Assembly: GCA_024998595.1 (NCBI GenBank) | Contig: JACOEK010000001.1 | Span: 806,001-870,000 of the forward strand | Reading direction: 5' to 3' | Length of the DNA stretch: 64,000 bases | Source: Nitrospira sp. | GTDB taxonomy: Bacteria > Nitrospirota > Nitrospiria > Nitrospirales > Nitrospiraceae | Shown here: piece after piece, positions 54,749-63,222 of the stretch | How the letters are laid out: every line of letters begins with the position of its first letter | Numbering within the stretch: position 1 is the stretch's first letter | Notes under the pieces: generated by a model | The model's input: the letters and a program-made list of their open reading frames with translations, nothing else | Databases searched by the model: none | What the model was told of the DNA's origin: nothing | Program-made: the position numbers and the translations under genes

Positions 54749-56827
54749 CTAGTCAACCACTGTCCGTCGAGGCGTGGGATGTTTCGATTTATCGATGCCA
54801 TTTGGAAACGGAGGTACGGACCGAGTAGGTTGGATTTGAATCAACTGGATGCTGAGAGCGCGGTCAATATTGGCCATTTTCTCTTCGAGCATCTTAATCC
54901 ACTTGTCTCCGCCTGCCTCACCCGCTGCATTTCCTCTCATAATGCCAAGCGCGCGGGTCATGCTCGTCCGAAAAGTACGAAGTCTTTCTTCTTCTTTCGG
55001 ATCCATGGTCCGATGGTAGTGCTTACAGTTATCGAAGCATTGGAGGTACTTGGGACAGGGAGAAAGAGTAAAATCGTTACTGCAAATGCCCCACGGTGTG
55101 ATCTGAATACCCACGGCATGTGTACGCAGAAACTCCTCCGCTGTCGTCGGGTCATTTATAACGAGCGTATTATAAGTGGTTGTAAGAGCCCCATGAATTG
55201 TGCCTTTTTTTATGCTGTCCTTTAGAAACTGAATCTTTTCAGTAAAAGACAGATCTAATAGATTGCGGTGTGTTGCGGTCGATTCAGTAAGGGTTTTGTG
55301 TTGATACGTTCTGGTCTGATTCACACTTTTGCGATGCATGGCCCACGTTTGTTGGAGATCACTCATGCCGCCTTGGTCGTAAAGAGTATTTTTCCAGTGC
55401 CGGGCGGAATGAGTATTGATTGTAAATGGGCAGGGTTTTCCATCGGCCGTTCTGTCCTTGAGCCCTCGCCGCTCGAAAATTGAAAGCCGAGCGCGCTGCT
55501 TATTGCCTCCAAGGGCGGTCGCAATATCATGGTACTTAATAATCTCAGGGCGAAGATTATTTTGCCAATCTGCATTGAGCGAAAATTGTCCTTCAAATTT
55601 TACGGCGAGACAATCGCTTAAACACAGAATAGTCTGCCCGCGAGGCCCTGTCATTGGAGTCAGGCTTTTAGGATCGATGGCAAAGGTGGTCTCAATGTCG
55701 CCTGCCTTATACATTGAGTCACGTTGATGGGCCCATCGTACCCCCTTTTTAATGGGTGAAATCCCTCTGCTCCATAATTTTCGGGAAAGGGCAGGTCGCG
55801 TCGCCCCAGGGAAATAGGTCAAGAGTTTGCTTGTGCTTATATTGTCGGTTGATTTGTACGGCCAAAGTTTTCCAGGATGAGTTTCAAGCCATTTGGCCCT
55901 CTTACGAGCGGGCTCGCATAAATCCGCTAGCTCCTTGACGGCTCGCTGAATGATGGGCACGTCTTGATCCGGCAGCCAGTTAATCATGAACTTATAGCCC
56001 TTCTCTGGGTAAAGTCGGATTCCATGTCGTTTAACGATGTCACCTGTCGTAGGATTACGAAGAGGTAGGCCATCGCTACCTTTAACTGTTTCCTCCACTA
56101 AACAATTCTTTGGAATCAACAAAGTTTCGTTGATGCGGTTACCGAGTACAATTTGCAAATCGCACGCACGTAGAAGAATGCGCTCATTGTCGTCAATCGG
56201 ATCATTTGTGCATTTTGCATAGGCTGCGATAGCCTGCATAGATGGTAGCTTACGTTCCTCTTCTCTCCCATCGACGCTTTGGCCGCTCTTAGATGCCCTC
56301 GCTCTTCTATGCCCCTCACATCTAAAGGGATGTATGAAGTCTAGAGGCGGATTCGTAATCCCGTGATAGTCCATTTCACTTGCTATCGCTTTTACTGTAG
56401 AGGCAAAACCAGCAAGGTATACGAAGGTGATAGTTTTAGCTTGTTGTGAAGCGATAAGGCCCTCCAAGTCGGAAAGCTTAATGTCACAGGGGTTTTGTGT
56501 GCCCCGTCGTGACAGTGCGTCACTAAGAAGGCGTAAGGCACGCATGTAATTGGAAAGCCGGCCAAAGCTAAGATTACGGCTGCTCCATATCATCACAATG
56601 ATGGCTTTGGCAAAGTCGCTATAAATGGGCGGAAGAGGTGTAAACGGACGATTGCTCCGCACATTTCCAATTCCAAACACCAGCTTGTGATTTCTGTGCA
56701 CCGTTTGTATTGTCGGAAGCCATTTCCCGACGTCCCATGATGATGCTTCCCACTCGATTCCAACGGAGAGCCCAGACAACACTGCCTTAGCTTTGCGGAC
56801 AAGGCCCGCGAGGTTTGAATTCATCAT
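54749..56827 (-). CDS. Tyrosine recombinase, third of the trio (692 aa)
   Basis: The 692-residue recombinase has the catalytic Arg in LGNRINETLLI near residue 229, HSARH near 475 and the Tyr in TRTYQHK near 507. A C-terminal cysteine-rich stretch (CSNDFTLSPCPKYLQCFDNCKHYH) looks like a zinc-binding module. Catalytic residues thus appear complete. Its start overlaps the middle recombinase by 4 bp (ATGA). The size and zinc-like tail match TnpB of Tn554 and IntB of the strand-biased elements. It is AT-rich compared with host genes. Confidence 0.85.
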   Translation of the reverse strand: MMNSNLAGLVRKAKAVLSGLSVGIEWEASSWDVGKWLPTIQTVHRNHKLVFGIGNVRSNRPFTPLPPIYSDFAKAIIVMIWSSRNLSFGRLSNYMRALRLLSDALSRRGTQNPCDIKLSDLEGLIASQQAKTITFVYLAGFASTVKAIASEMDYHGITNPPLDFIHPFRCEGHRRARASKSGQSVDGREEERKLPSMQAIAAYAKCTNDPIDDNERILLRACDLQIVLGNRINETLLIPKNCLVEETVKGSDGLPLRNPTTGDIVKRHGIRLYPEKGYKFMINWLPDQDVPIIQRAVKELADLCEPARKRAKWLETHPGKLWPYKSTDNISTSKLLTYFPGATRPALSRKLWSRGISPIKKGVRWAHQRDSMYKAGDIETTFAIDPKSLTPMTGPRGQTILCLSDCLAVKFEGQFSLNADWQNNLRPEIIKYHDIATALGGNKQRARLSIFERRGLKDRTADGKPCPFTINTHSARHWKNTLYDQGGMSDLQQTWAMHRKSVNQTRTYQHKTLTESTATHRNLLDLSFTEKIQFLKDSIKKGTIHGALTTTYNTLVINDPTTAEEFLRTHAVGIQITPWGICSNDFTLSPCPKYLQCFDNCKHYHRTMDPKEEERLRTFRTSMTRALGIMRGNAAGEAGGDKWIKMLEEKMANIDRALSIQLIQIQPTRSVPPFPNGIDKSKHPTPRRTVVD

Positions 56828-58302
56828 GACTTGCCGTTGCTCTTGTCACAGCGGACTTGAATTGCTCTCGCTACCATGAGAGGGAATTCATTCTGGGTAG
56901 CTAGACGGCCGCCCTCCTGCCCGAATCGCTGCACTAGCTCATAATTTTCTTTAGCCATTGCCTCTATAACCTGCTCATGCTGGCCATCGATAAATGGAGT
57001 GAACTCATTGCATCCATAGCAGGCATATACAGGATTGAAGGGACACCGCGTGTCATTTGGAAGACAGCAGGCACCAATGTGGCCTATGTATTGGTTGCCG
57101 ACCATCCCCTGAACATTCTGAGAAGGGTCTTTAATCTCGGAACTAGCGATTGCCTGTTTGCCAAGTAATTGTTCTATAAGCTTAGAGTAGGTAGCACTTT
57201 TACCTAGGGCACGAGTCTTTATATCGGATAGATTGGATCTAGCTTCTGTATAAACCTTAACGCTATCTAAGTTGGAGTGGTCAAGCGCCTCAGCGATCAC
57301 GGCTGCAGAGGCGCCGTTATCAGCAAATCGCTGAGCCATGTTGTGACGTAGCGTGTTGGCCGATTTGCCAACAGGTAAACCTGCGCTTCCATGCAGAAAG
57401 GTAGGTACTGCTTCTCTCGCCGTTGGTATCCTGATTCGTTTGCCATATTGCCTAGTCTTCACACTTTCGCCATTCCCACCACCCTTCGTGCGGAAAAGGG
57501 GCCGGCTGCCGGACTGGGTCTCATGACGTGACTGATTTTGCGCGATTAACAATAGAATTTTGTTGTATAGGGTCTCACTGATTTGCCTTGGTTTATAGGT
57601 AGGTTTCGTGTGCCGCTGCTTTACACGCATTATTTCGATGGAGGCGTAATCGGCTGGCGGACCCTCTATATGATGAATATGATTTTCGTCAATCGCTCGA
57701 GCCTGGACCGGGCGTAATCCTAACTCCCAAGACAGATGGGCAAGAACATTATTACGTAAACTGGGATCGCTCACATCCGGCGCTTGCTCGAAAGCGCGAT
57801 ATAGCTGTAGCTCTTCTTCGTCGGTGAGGTACCTCTTTCCCGAACGGGAGTCGACTTTTGTAGTTTTACTCGGAGGGCGAACTCGCTCTGCCTCCTTAAG
57901 GATCCTAAGGTGAAAGCCGGGAATTCGCTTTTGTGTTGCCCATCCATAGAACTTTCGGATGTGGAAAAAGTGATTATACCTGCGCACACCGGACAGAATG
58001 GATAGAAAGCTAGTCAACGTGAAGGGATACCTTTTGCGCCGGAAAAGATGCTGGTTCTCTAAGAAGGTGCCAAACTCGGTAGGTGCAGTGAGCGGTGCAT
58101 ACGATTCAAGGAGATGAATCATGTAATGCATTAGTGCCGGCGTCATCAAACGAGGCACTTTAAGCTTGTTCCAATCGATAACACCGACCTCTGGATGTTT
58201 CCAGATCATCTGTGAAGTATCTATCCATTTAGTGTCATCAGACAAAAGTGTTCGAAGGGATACCTTTGGAGGCCTCTCAAATCGATACGTTGCCATTTGC
58301 AC
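56824..58302 (-). CDS. Tyrosine recombinase-fold protein, middle of the trio (492 aa)
   Basis: The 492-residue protein has the tyrosine recombinase fold with Arg in LGLRPVQARAI near residue 196, Arg-His in NTLRHNMAQRF near 317, His in LDHSNLDSVKVYTEAR and the Tyr there near 350. The first His of the usual HxxR box is Asn (NTLR), so it may be weak or have a structural role, as proposed for Tfp in strand-biased elements. A cysteine cluster (CCLPNDTRCPFNPVYACYGC) near residue 430 suggests zinc binding. It overlaps the first recombinase gene by 26 bp. Confidence 0.82.
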   Translation of the reverse strand: MQMATYRFERPPKVSLRTLLSDDTKWIDTSQMIWKHPEVGVIDWNKLKVPRLMTPALMHYMIHLLESYAPLTAPTEFGTFLENQHLFRRKRYPFTLTSFLSILSGVRRYNHFFHIRKFYGWATQKRIPGFHLRILKEAERVRPPSKTTKVDSRSGKRYLTDEEELQLYRAFEQAPDVSDPSLRNNVLAHLSWELGLRPVQARAIDENHIHHIEGPPADYASIEIMRVKQRHTKPTYKPRQISETLYNKILLLIAQNQSRHETQSGSRPLFRTKGGGNGESVKTRQYGKRIRIPTAREAVPTFLHGSAGLPVGKSANTLRHNMAQRFADNGASAAVIAEALDHSNLDSVKVYTEARSNLSDIKTRALGKSATYSKLIEQLLGKQAIASSEIKDPSQNVQGMVGNQYIGHIGACCLPNDTRCPFNPVYACYGCNEFTPFIDGQHEQVIEAMAKENYELVQRFGQEGGRLATQNEFPLMVARAIQVRCDKSNGKS

Positions 58303-59518
58303 GAATGATCTCCAACCTTCTGCGGTTCATAATGTTCGCCTGCGCCTGAAGCCGATTTGCCGTATAGCGCTCGGGCATCGTTGACCCGGCAGCCCAGCCG
58401 CAAATCTGTCGCAGGCGATCTTTTGAGGCTTCTTCGTCAAGTCTTTCAACGCCAGCGCAATGTTCTAAAAACATAGTACAGAAAGAGTGCCTAAATGCAT
58501 GGGGATGAGCTCGATTGCCTGCGGGAGACCGAAGTTTTTCAACAGTATCGATAATATAATTCACTTGCGATTCTGATAGGGGAAACCCCCGCTCCGAAAC
58601 GAAAAGATAAGAATGAGAAAGTTTGATTGGTCGACCTTGCCGCTTTGGTCTTCGATGGTTGCGGATATATACAATCATTAATTCATAAAGTTCCCTCGTA
58701 ATGGCAACGATTCGAGGCAACGTCTTTTGGGCTGGCTCATTGAGACGCCAATCTTCTTTGTCGTCCGGCCGTCTGACTAAGTTCAAGTAGAAGCCGTCTC
58801 GTAAAGAGGTCACATCTTCAACCTTTAACTTCAACAATTCTCCGCGCCGGATGCCTGTTTCATAAAGGGTTTCGCATATAAGAAGATTCCTTATCCTATG
58901 GCTGGTGCGAAATGGATTTCTCGGATCGGTGGGTGAGAGTATTGCCATAAACTGCTTAATCTCCTGTTGGGTAAGACCGATGCAACGCGCGGGTGCTTTC
59001 CCTCTTAGGCGGCTCGCCTCGAAAGCTCCTTCAATGACACAGAGTGTATTTGCAAGAAGCGCCTTAGTAGTGGTCCTTGTCGAAGGAATATAGCGTCGCG
59101 CTGCCCATTCTAAGAAAATCTGTACAATTGACAGGTAGCTATTAGTAGTTGCGGGCTGTAAAGCGCCCATAGATTGACCTGTGCGATATCGGGTGCTTTC
59201 CAACCTTGAGCGGCTCCTAGTCATTGTTCTTGTCCTGAGCCAACGGGCAAAGCCTTCGATTTCAGAAGGGGATAGGGTGTGGCCGGAAATTATGCGTCTT
59301 TCGAGGTCAATATTTGTGCCTCGAACGACGTAGCACCACTCGTATAACCATCCGAGGACTCTGGCATCTCTAAGTATTGTTTTGGTTCGGTAATAGCGGC
59401 GCTGGCATCCAACAAACATAAGCGCTAAAAAAACGGGTTGACTGGGATTGTTGCGGAACAGCAATGGCAACCGCTCACCATCAGGGAAGCGTATGATCCT
59501 TGTTCTAAATAGCGACAT
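58277..59518 (-). CDS. Tyrosine recombinase, first of the trio (413 aa)
   Basis: This 413-residue integrase is the first gene of the recombinase operon. Catalytic residues are Arg (ETGIRRGELLKL) near 223, HAFRH near 339, Trp (ICGWAAGSTM) in place of the last His, and Tyr (PERYTANRL) near 384. An N-terminal SAM-like core-binding region precedes. It starts about 110 bp from the right end of the island, and the tandem 17-bp repeat lies in the gap. It resembles TnpA/IntA. It is the best candidate for the strand-exchange enzyme. Confidence 0.88.
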   Translation of the reverse strand: MSLFRTRIIRFPDGERLPLLFRNNPSQPVFLALMFVGCQRRYYRTKTILRDARVLGWLYEWCYVVRGTNIDLERRIISGHTLSPSEIEGFARWLRTRTMTRSRSRLESTRYRTGQSMGALQPATTNSYLSIVQIFLEWAARRYIPSTRTTTKALLANTLCVIEGAFEASRLRGKAPARCIGLTQQEIKQFMAILSPTDPRNPFRTSHRIRNLLICETLYETGIRRGELLKLKVEDVTSLRDGFYLNLVRRPDDKEDWRLNEPAQKTLPRIVAITRELYELMIVYIRNHRRPKRQGRPIKLSHSYLFVSERGFPLSESQVNYIIDTVEKLRSPAGNRAHPHAFRHSFCTMFLEHCAGVERLDEEASKDRLRQICGWAAGSTMPERYTANRLQAQANIMNRRRLEIIRANGNVSI

Positions 59519-59533
59519 CCAAAGCCACCGAAC

Positions 59534-59567
59534 AGTTTATGCTATAGAGAAGTTTATGCTATAGAGA
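59534..59567 (-). repeat. Tandem 17-bp repeat before the recombinase operon
   Basis: AGTTTATGCTATAGAGA occurs twice in perfect tandem (59534-59550 and 59551-59567), 16 bp upstream of the first recombinase start. In the leftward direction it supplies TATAGC-like -10 elements. It may be a promoter operator or a recombinase-binding iteron. Confidence 0.6.
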
Positions 59568-59616
59568 ATAGTAGACGGGCAGGGAAAAGGGAACTGTCTT
59601 AGTGAGCAGCTACGAA

Positions 59617-59627
59617 CTTACGAGATA
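59617..59627 (-). repeat. Right terminal inverted repeat of the island
   Basis: CTTACGAGATA is the imperfect inverted partner of the left end (9 of 11 bases). The next base is an A (59628), then host codon GCC (59629) resumes. Confidence 0.6.
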
Positions 59628-59628
59628 A

Positions 59629-59871
59629 GCCGACAAACTGAATTATGTAAATTATTACCGGCGCGCAATGGAATTGCTCTCACAGCGCGGAGTCATTCTT
59701 GTCGACAACGTGTTGTGGTCCGGGGACGTCCTCACGGATCCGCCGTCGGATGATCGTACGGCGGCAATACAGGATCTCAACCGAATGGTGGCGGCTGATG
59801 CTCGTGTCACGGCCGTGTTAGCGACTATTCGAGACGGCATTTTAGTCATTACTCCAAAACTCTCGCACTAG
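59629..59871 (+). pseudogene. O-methyltransferase gene, 3' part, split by the island
   Basis: The C-terminal 80 residues of the host O-methyltransferase continue here in frame after the island (ADKLNYVNYYRR, then VILVDNVLWSGDVL), to the stop at 59869-59871. It carries the acidic metal ligand region that the 5' fragment lacks. The in-frame ATG at 59668 is not a real start. A taa from the island precedes it directly. Confidence 0.93.
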
Positions 59872-59929
59872 CAGTCGCTGGTCGCCGGTCTAAACCGACC
59901 CGCCTGTGCAGAATCCAGGAACTGACTTC

Positions 59930-60841
59930 ATGGAAAAAGCGTCCACGCCCGCCGCATACGCAGCGCTCACCACTTCGGCCTTGGTCTGGGGCGGTTCGAT
60001 CGTCGGGCAAAAGCTGGCACTGGGGGCGTTTTCGGCCGTCGAGACGTCCCTCATACGTGGCATCGGCGCCTTGGCGATTTTGATACCGTTGTGGTGGTGG
60101 ACCGAAGGCGGGCGCACGACCTTGACGCCACGCGACCTCAAGTTACTGTCCTTGTTGGGGTTAGGGGTGCTCGGCAACCATTTGCTGACTTTGTTCGGCC
60201 TCCGCTATATCGGGGCCTCAACCGCTGGCGTCCTGATCGGCGCGAGCCCAGCCATTACGGCGCTCCTATCCTCCCTCTTGGTACGAGATATTCCTTTTAG
60301 GAAGGTTGCGGGCGGTTGTGCCGTCTCGTTTGCCGGAGTGACGCTTGTCTCCGGGGTCGGAGGAGACGCCCCCATCGGCGATCACCCCTGGCTAGGCGGG
60401 ACACTGGTGTTATTGGGATTGGTGAGCTGGGCGTTGTACTCTATCGGCGGCCGTCAGGTAATGCAGCGGCTGTCTCCGCTGACCGTCAATTGGACCACCC
60501 TCCTGCTCTCGTTGTTGCTGCAGCTTCCTCTCCTCTGGACCGATCAGAAAATGTTACTGTCCGGTACGGACTCCGTGCCTATTTCGGGCTGGTTGGCAGT
60601 AGGATATCTCATTGTGTTCGCCACGGCCTTGGGTCAACAAGCCTGGTTGTTTGGGGTTCAGGGAGTAGGACCCTCGAGGGCGGGTGTGTTCGTGAATCTC
60701 ATTCCTGTGTCGGCGTTGCTGCTCTCCGCCTTGGTCCTGGGTGAAGCGATCGGGATACGGGAAATTACAGGTATTGTCCTCATTCTCACGGGTGTGTGGT
60801 TGGTCGGCCGCCAATCCGAGCCGCAGACACGTGGTGACTAG
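59930..60841 (+). CDS. EamA/DMT-family inner-membrane transporter
   Basis: The 303-residue protein (ATG 59930, AGGA nine bases before) is a ten-span drug/metabolite transporter. Two EamA repeats are visible: one starts TTSALVWGGSIVGQKLALGAF, the second LLGLVSWALYSIGGRQVMQR, with the end LGEAIGIREITGIVLILTGV. Such proteins export amino acids, nucleobases or other metabolites; the substrate is unknown. It follows the split methyltransferase gene and so was probably its operon neighbour before insertion. Confidence 0.9.
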   Translation: MEKASTPAAYAALTTSALVWGGSIVGQKLALGAFSAVETSLIRGIGALAILIPLWWWTEGGRTTLTPRDLKLLSLLGLGVLGNHLLTLFGLRYIGASTAGVLIGASPAITALLSSLLVRDIPFRKVAGGCAVSFAGVTLVSGVGGDAPIGDHPWLGGTLVLLGLVSWALYSIGGRQVMQRLSPLTVNWTTLLLSLLLQLPLLWTDQKMLLSGTDSVPISGWLAVGYLIVFATALGQQAWLFGVQGVGPSRAGVFVNLIPVSALLLSALVLGEAIGIREITGIVLILTGVWLVGRQSEPQTRGD

Positions 60842-60886
60842 ATCCGTGACCTGTTCGTTGATTTCATCCATCCGCTCTTTGTCCAT
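60554..60886 (-). CDS. Possible small protein antisense to the transporter end
   Basis: A 110-residue frame starts at ATG 60886 with AAAGGAGT five bases upstream, an unusually good ribosome site. The N-terminal part (MDKERMDEINEQVTDLVTTC) lies in the intergenic gap, and the rest runs antisense to the EamA gene. It may be a real short gene with a spurious tail or chance. No family is recognised. Confidence 0.25.
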   Translation of the reverse strand: MDKERMDEINEQVTDLVTTCLRLGLAADQPHTRENEDNTCNFPYPDRFTQDQGGEQQRRHRNEIHEHTRPRGSYSLNPKQPGLLTQGRGEHNEISYCQPARNRHGVRTGQ

Positions 60887-61039
60887 CCGCACTCCTTTCT
60901 TTCCAGCTGTCGCCTGAATTCTGGCCCTGTAGTATGATGGCCGGCAGGCCGTCGCCATCACCAAGCGCCTGGCCGATGGACGCCGAGTTGACCATGCTGT
61001 ATTGGAGCGGTTGGTTGGTTTCGGCGCGCGAGAAGCCAC

Positions 61040-62572
61040 ATGATCGAACAACATGACAGCGGCCTGAGCAGAGTGCTCGTCATCTCGACCAGGCCGGATG
61101 GAATTATCACTAGCTTCAATAGCGCAGCCGAGCGATTACTTGGAGTGGGCGCTGATACGGTTGTCGGTAAGGTTACGCCGGCCGCGTTTCATGATCCGGC
61201 TGAGCTACGCCGTCGCAAAGAAGTCCTTGCGGCCGAGTCGGGAACCCTGGTTCAGGAATCGTTCGACGTCATCGTTGCCCGGGTCGGAATCGGCCGGATG
61301 GCCGAAGACGAGTGGACCTATCTTGATCGCAGCGGCCATCGGTTTCCGGTATTTCTCTCCGTGAGCGCCATTCCTGATGAGTCTGGAAGCATCGTAGGAT
61401 ACTGCTTCGTTGCCAAGGATCGGCGCGGACAGTTACAGGCCGAGGCACTGCTTCGTCGACAGGCGAAGCTGCTCGATTTGGCCAACGATGCCATCTTGGT
61501 TCGCGATCTGCTGGACGATACGATTACGTATTGGAATGAAGGTGCCGTGCGTCTGTACGGGTGGTCGGCGGAGGAAGCGCGGGGGGCTTACATTCATGAC
61601 TTTTTGAACACCATTTTCCCACTCCCGCTGGAGGACATTAAGCAGACATTCCTGGAGCAAGGGCTGTGGCGAGGTGAGCTTGTGCATAAAACTCGCGCCG
61701 GCAGAGAGATTACGGTATCCAGTCGGTGGACGTTGCTGCGGGATGCTGCGGGGATGCCGAGCGGCAGTCTCGAATTGAACACCGATATTACCGAACAAAA
61801 ACGGGCGCAGAAGGCCCTGAAAGATGCGCATGAAGAATTAGAATTGCGGGTCATGGAGCGCACGAGTGACCTGCGTGATGCCAATGAGCGGCTCCGAGTC
61901 CTTTCGCGCCGCCTGATGGAGATTCAGGAATTGGAGCGCCGCGCGATTGCCCGCGACCTGCACGATGAGATCGGACAGGCATTAACCGCCATTAAACTCA
62001 ATCTGCGGGAGCTTCGAACGCATCCGAATTGCGAGCCTGTCGAGGACCAGATTGCGGATAGTTTGGAAATATTGGCGCAAGTACTTCAGCGCGTGCGCAG
62101 CCTGGCCTTGGATTTACGGCCATCTTTGCTCGATGAACTAGGTTTGGTGCCCGCGCTCAGATGGTATGTCGGCAGGCAAGCAGAACGCGCGGGCTGGCAA
62201 TTGAAATTTTCTGCAGAGGGAGTGACCGACAGGCCCTCGCCTGAGATCGAGATTGCCTGTTTTCGGCTTGCACAAGAGGCTTTGACCAATGTCGTGCGGC
62301 ACTCTCAGGCAAACAAGGTGGAGGTGCTCCTGGAGCGGTCTCCGAAAGAGTTGACGTTGGTGATTCGCGACAATGGAATCGGGTTCGATCAAGAGGCGGT
62401 CCGATCCGGGGCGAGAGTCGGTACCAGCGTCGGACTGTCCGGGATGGAAGAGCGGGTTCAGCTTGTCGGTGGAACGATCAGCATCGAATCAACTCAGTCC
62501 GTAGGCACCGAAATTCGTGCTTCCTTTCCGGACGGTACCTCGTCCCAAGGCACCAAGGACTCATTGACATGA
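61040..62572 (+). CDS. PAS-domain sensor histidine kinase (HisKA_3 type)
   Basis: The 510-residue protein has two PAS domains (about residues 10-135 and 145-255), a coiled linker (ELELRVMERTSDLRDANERL) and a HisKA_3 core with phosphoacceptor His in RAIARDLHDEIGQALTAIKLN near residue 312. The ATP domain follows with the N box EALTNVVRHS, DNGIGFD, and GLSGMEERVQLVGG. No membrane spans are seen, so it senses a cytoplasmic signal. Its stop overlaps the response regulator start by 4 bp. Confidence 0.93.
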   Translation: MIEQHDSGLSRVLVISTRPDGIITSFNSAAERLLGVGADTVVGKVTPAAFHDPAELRRRKEVLAAESGTLVQESFDVIVARVGIGRMAEDEWTYLDRSGHRFPVFLSVSAIPDESGSIVGYCFVAKDRRGQLQAEALLRRQAKLLDLANDAILVRDLLDDTITYWNEGAVRLYGWSAEEARGAYIHDFLNTIFPLPLEDIKQTFLEQGLWRGELVHKTRAGREITVSSRWTLLRDAAGMPSGSLELNTDITEQKRAQKALKDAHEELELRVMERTSDLRDANERLRVLSRRLMEIQELERRAIARDLHDEIGQALTAIKLNLRELRTHPNCEPVEDQIADSLEILAQVLQRVRSLALDLRPSLLDELGLVPALRWYVGRQAERAGWQLKFSAEGVTDRPSPEIEIACFRLAQEALTNVVRHSQANKVEVLLERSPKELTLVIRDNGIGFDQEAVRSGARVGTSVGLSGMEERVQLVGGTISIESTQSVGTEIRASFPDGTSSQGTKDSLT

Positions 62573-63222
62573 AGAAAATCAAAGTATTGCTGGCAGAGGA
62601 TCATACATTGGTGCGGGCGGGATTCCGGGCTCTACTGGAGAAACTGGAGGGAATTCAGGTCATTGGGGAAGTGAGTGATGGTCGAGATGCGCTAAGGGTA
62701 TCGAAGGAACTGGAGCCTGAAGTGGTCTTGATGGATATCGCCATGTCCGGCATGAACGGTCTTGAGGCCACGAGCCGAATGCGACAGGAGTGTCCGAGGA
62801 CGAAGGTTCTGATGCTCACCATGTATACGAACGAAGAGTACCTGAAAGAAGCCCTGCGAGCCGGTGCGTCCGGGTACCTCCTCAAGGATGCGGATCGTTC
62901 GGAATTGGAACTGGCAATCAAGGCTGTCTGTCGTGGAGAGACCTATTTGACTCCCGCCATGGCCAAATTCACCCTGGACGCATATTGTCGGCAGGATGAT
63001 GCATCGAGCAGTCCCCTAGGGAAGCTCACCGGACGTCAACGTGAAATCCTCCAATTGATCGCTGAGGGTTGTTCGACCAAACAAATTGCCCACCGCCTCG
63101 ATCTGAGCGTCAAAACTGTGGAAACCCATCGCGCCCAGCTGATGGAACGTCTGGAGATTCACGATGTGCCCGGCCTTGTGCGGCTGGCAATCAGAACGGG
63201 TTTAGTTCGGTCAGATACATGA
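62569..63222 (+). CDS. NarL/FixJ-family response regulator, partner of the PAS kinase
   Basis: The 217-residue protein has a complete receiver (KVLLAEDHTLVRAGFRALL, phosphoacceptor in EVVLMDIAMSGMNGLEA, switch MLTMYTNEEY and YLLKDA) and a LuxR-type HTH (LTGRQREILQLIAEGCSTKQIAHRLDLSVKTVETHRAQL). The ATG overlaps the kinase stop (ATGA), so the pair is coexpressed. The 211-bp gap after it holds no clear promoter. Confidence 0.93.
   Translation: MKKIKVLLAEDHTLVRAGFRALLEKLEGIQVIGEVSDGRDALRVSKELEPEVVLMDIAMSGMNGLEATSRMRQECPRTKVLMLTMYTNEEYLKEALRAGASGYLLKDADRSELELAIKAVCRGETYLTPAMAKFTLDAYCRQDDASSSPLGKLTGRQREILQLIAEGCSTKQIAHRLDLSVKTVETHRAQLMERLEIHDVPGLVRLAIRTGLVRSDT

Larger units (their letters stand above)
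32477..59628. mobile_element. 27.2-kb integrative island with three-recombinase module and defence cargo
   Basis: Insertion is proved by exact in-frame restoration of the interrupted O-methyltransferase when 32477-59628 is removed. The right end codes for three overlapping tyrosine recombinases and a small HTH/coiled-coil protein, the arrangement of Tn554-like and strand-biased circularising elements. The ends carry an imperfect 11-bp inverted repeat (32484-32494 and 59617-59627, 9 of 11 matching). Six or seven extra bases (ATGGGG, perhaps ATGGGGC) sit only at the left, like the donor-derived footprint known for those elements. Cargo: a replacement methyltransferase, sbcCD, an OLD nuclease, a helicase/methylase/nuclease operon, an orphan antitoxin, a serine recombinase and an XRE regulator. 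No conjugation or replication genes are visible. Confidence 0.93.

Noticed and set aside
59668-59871. Separate short methyltransferase-like gene from ATG 59668
   Set aside because: It is the in-frame 3' part of the host gene that restarts at 59629; it has no ribosome site or complete fold.
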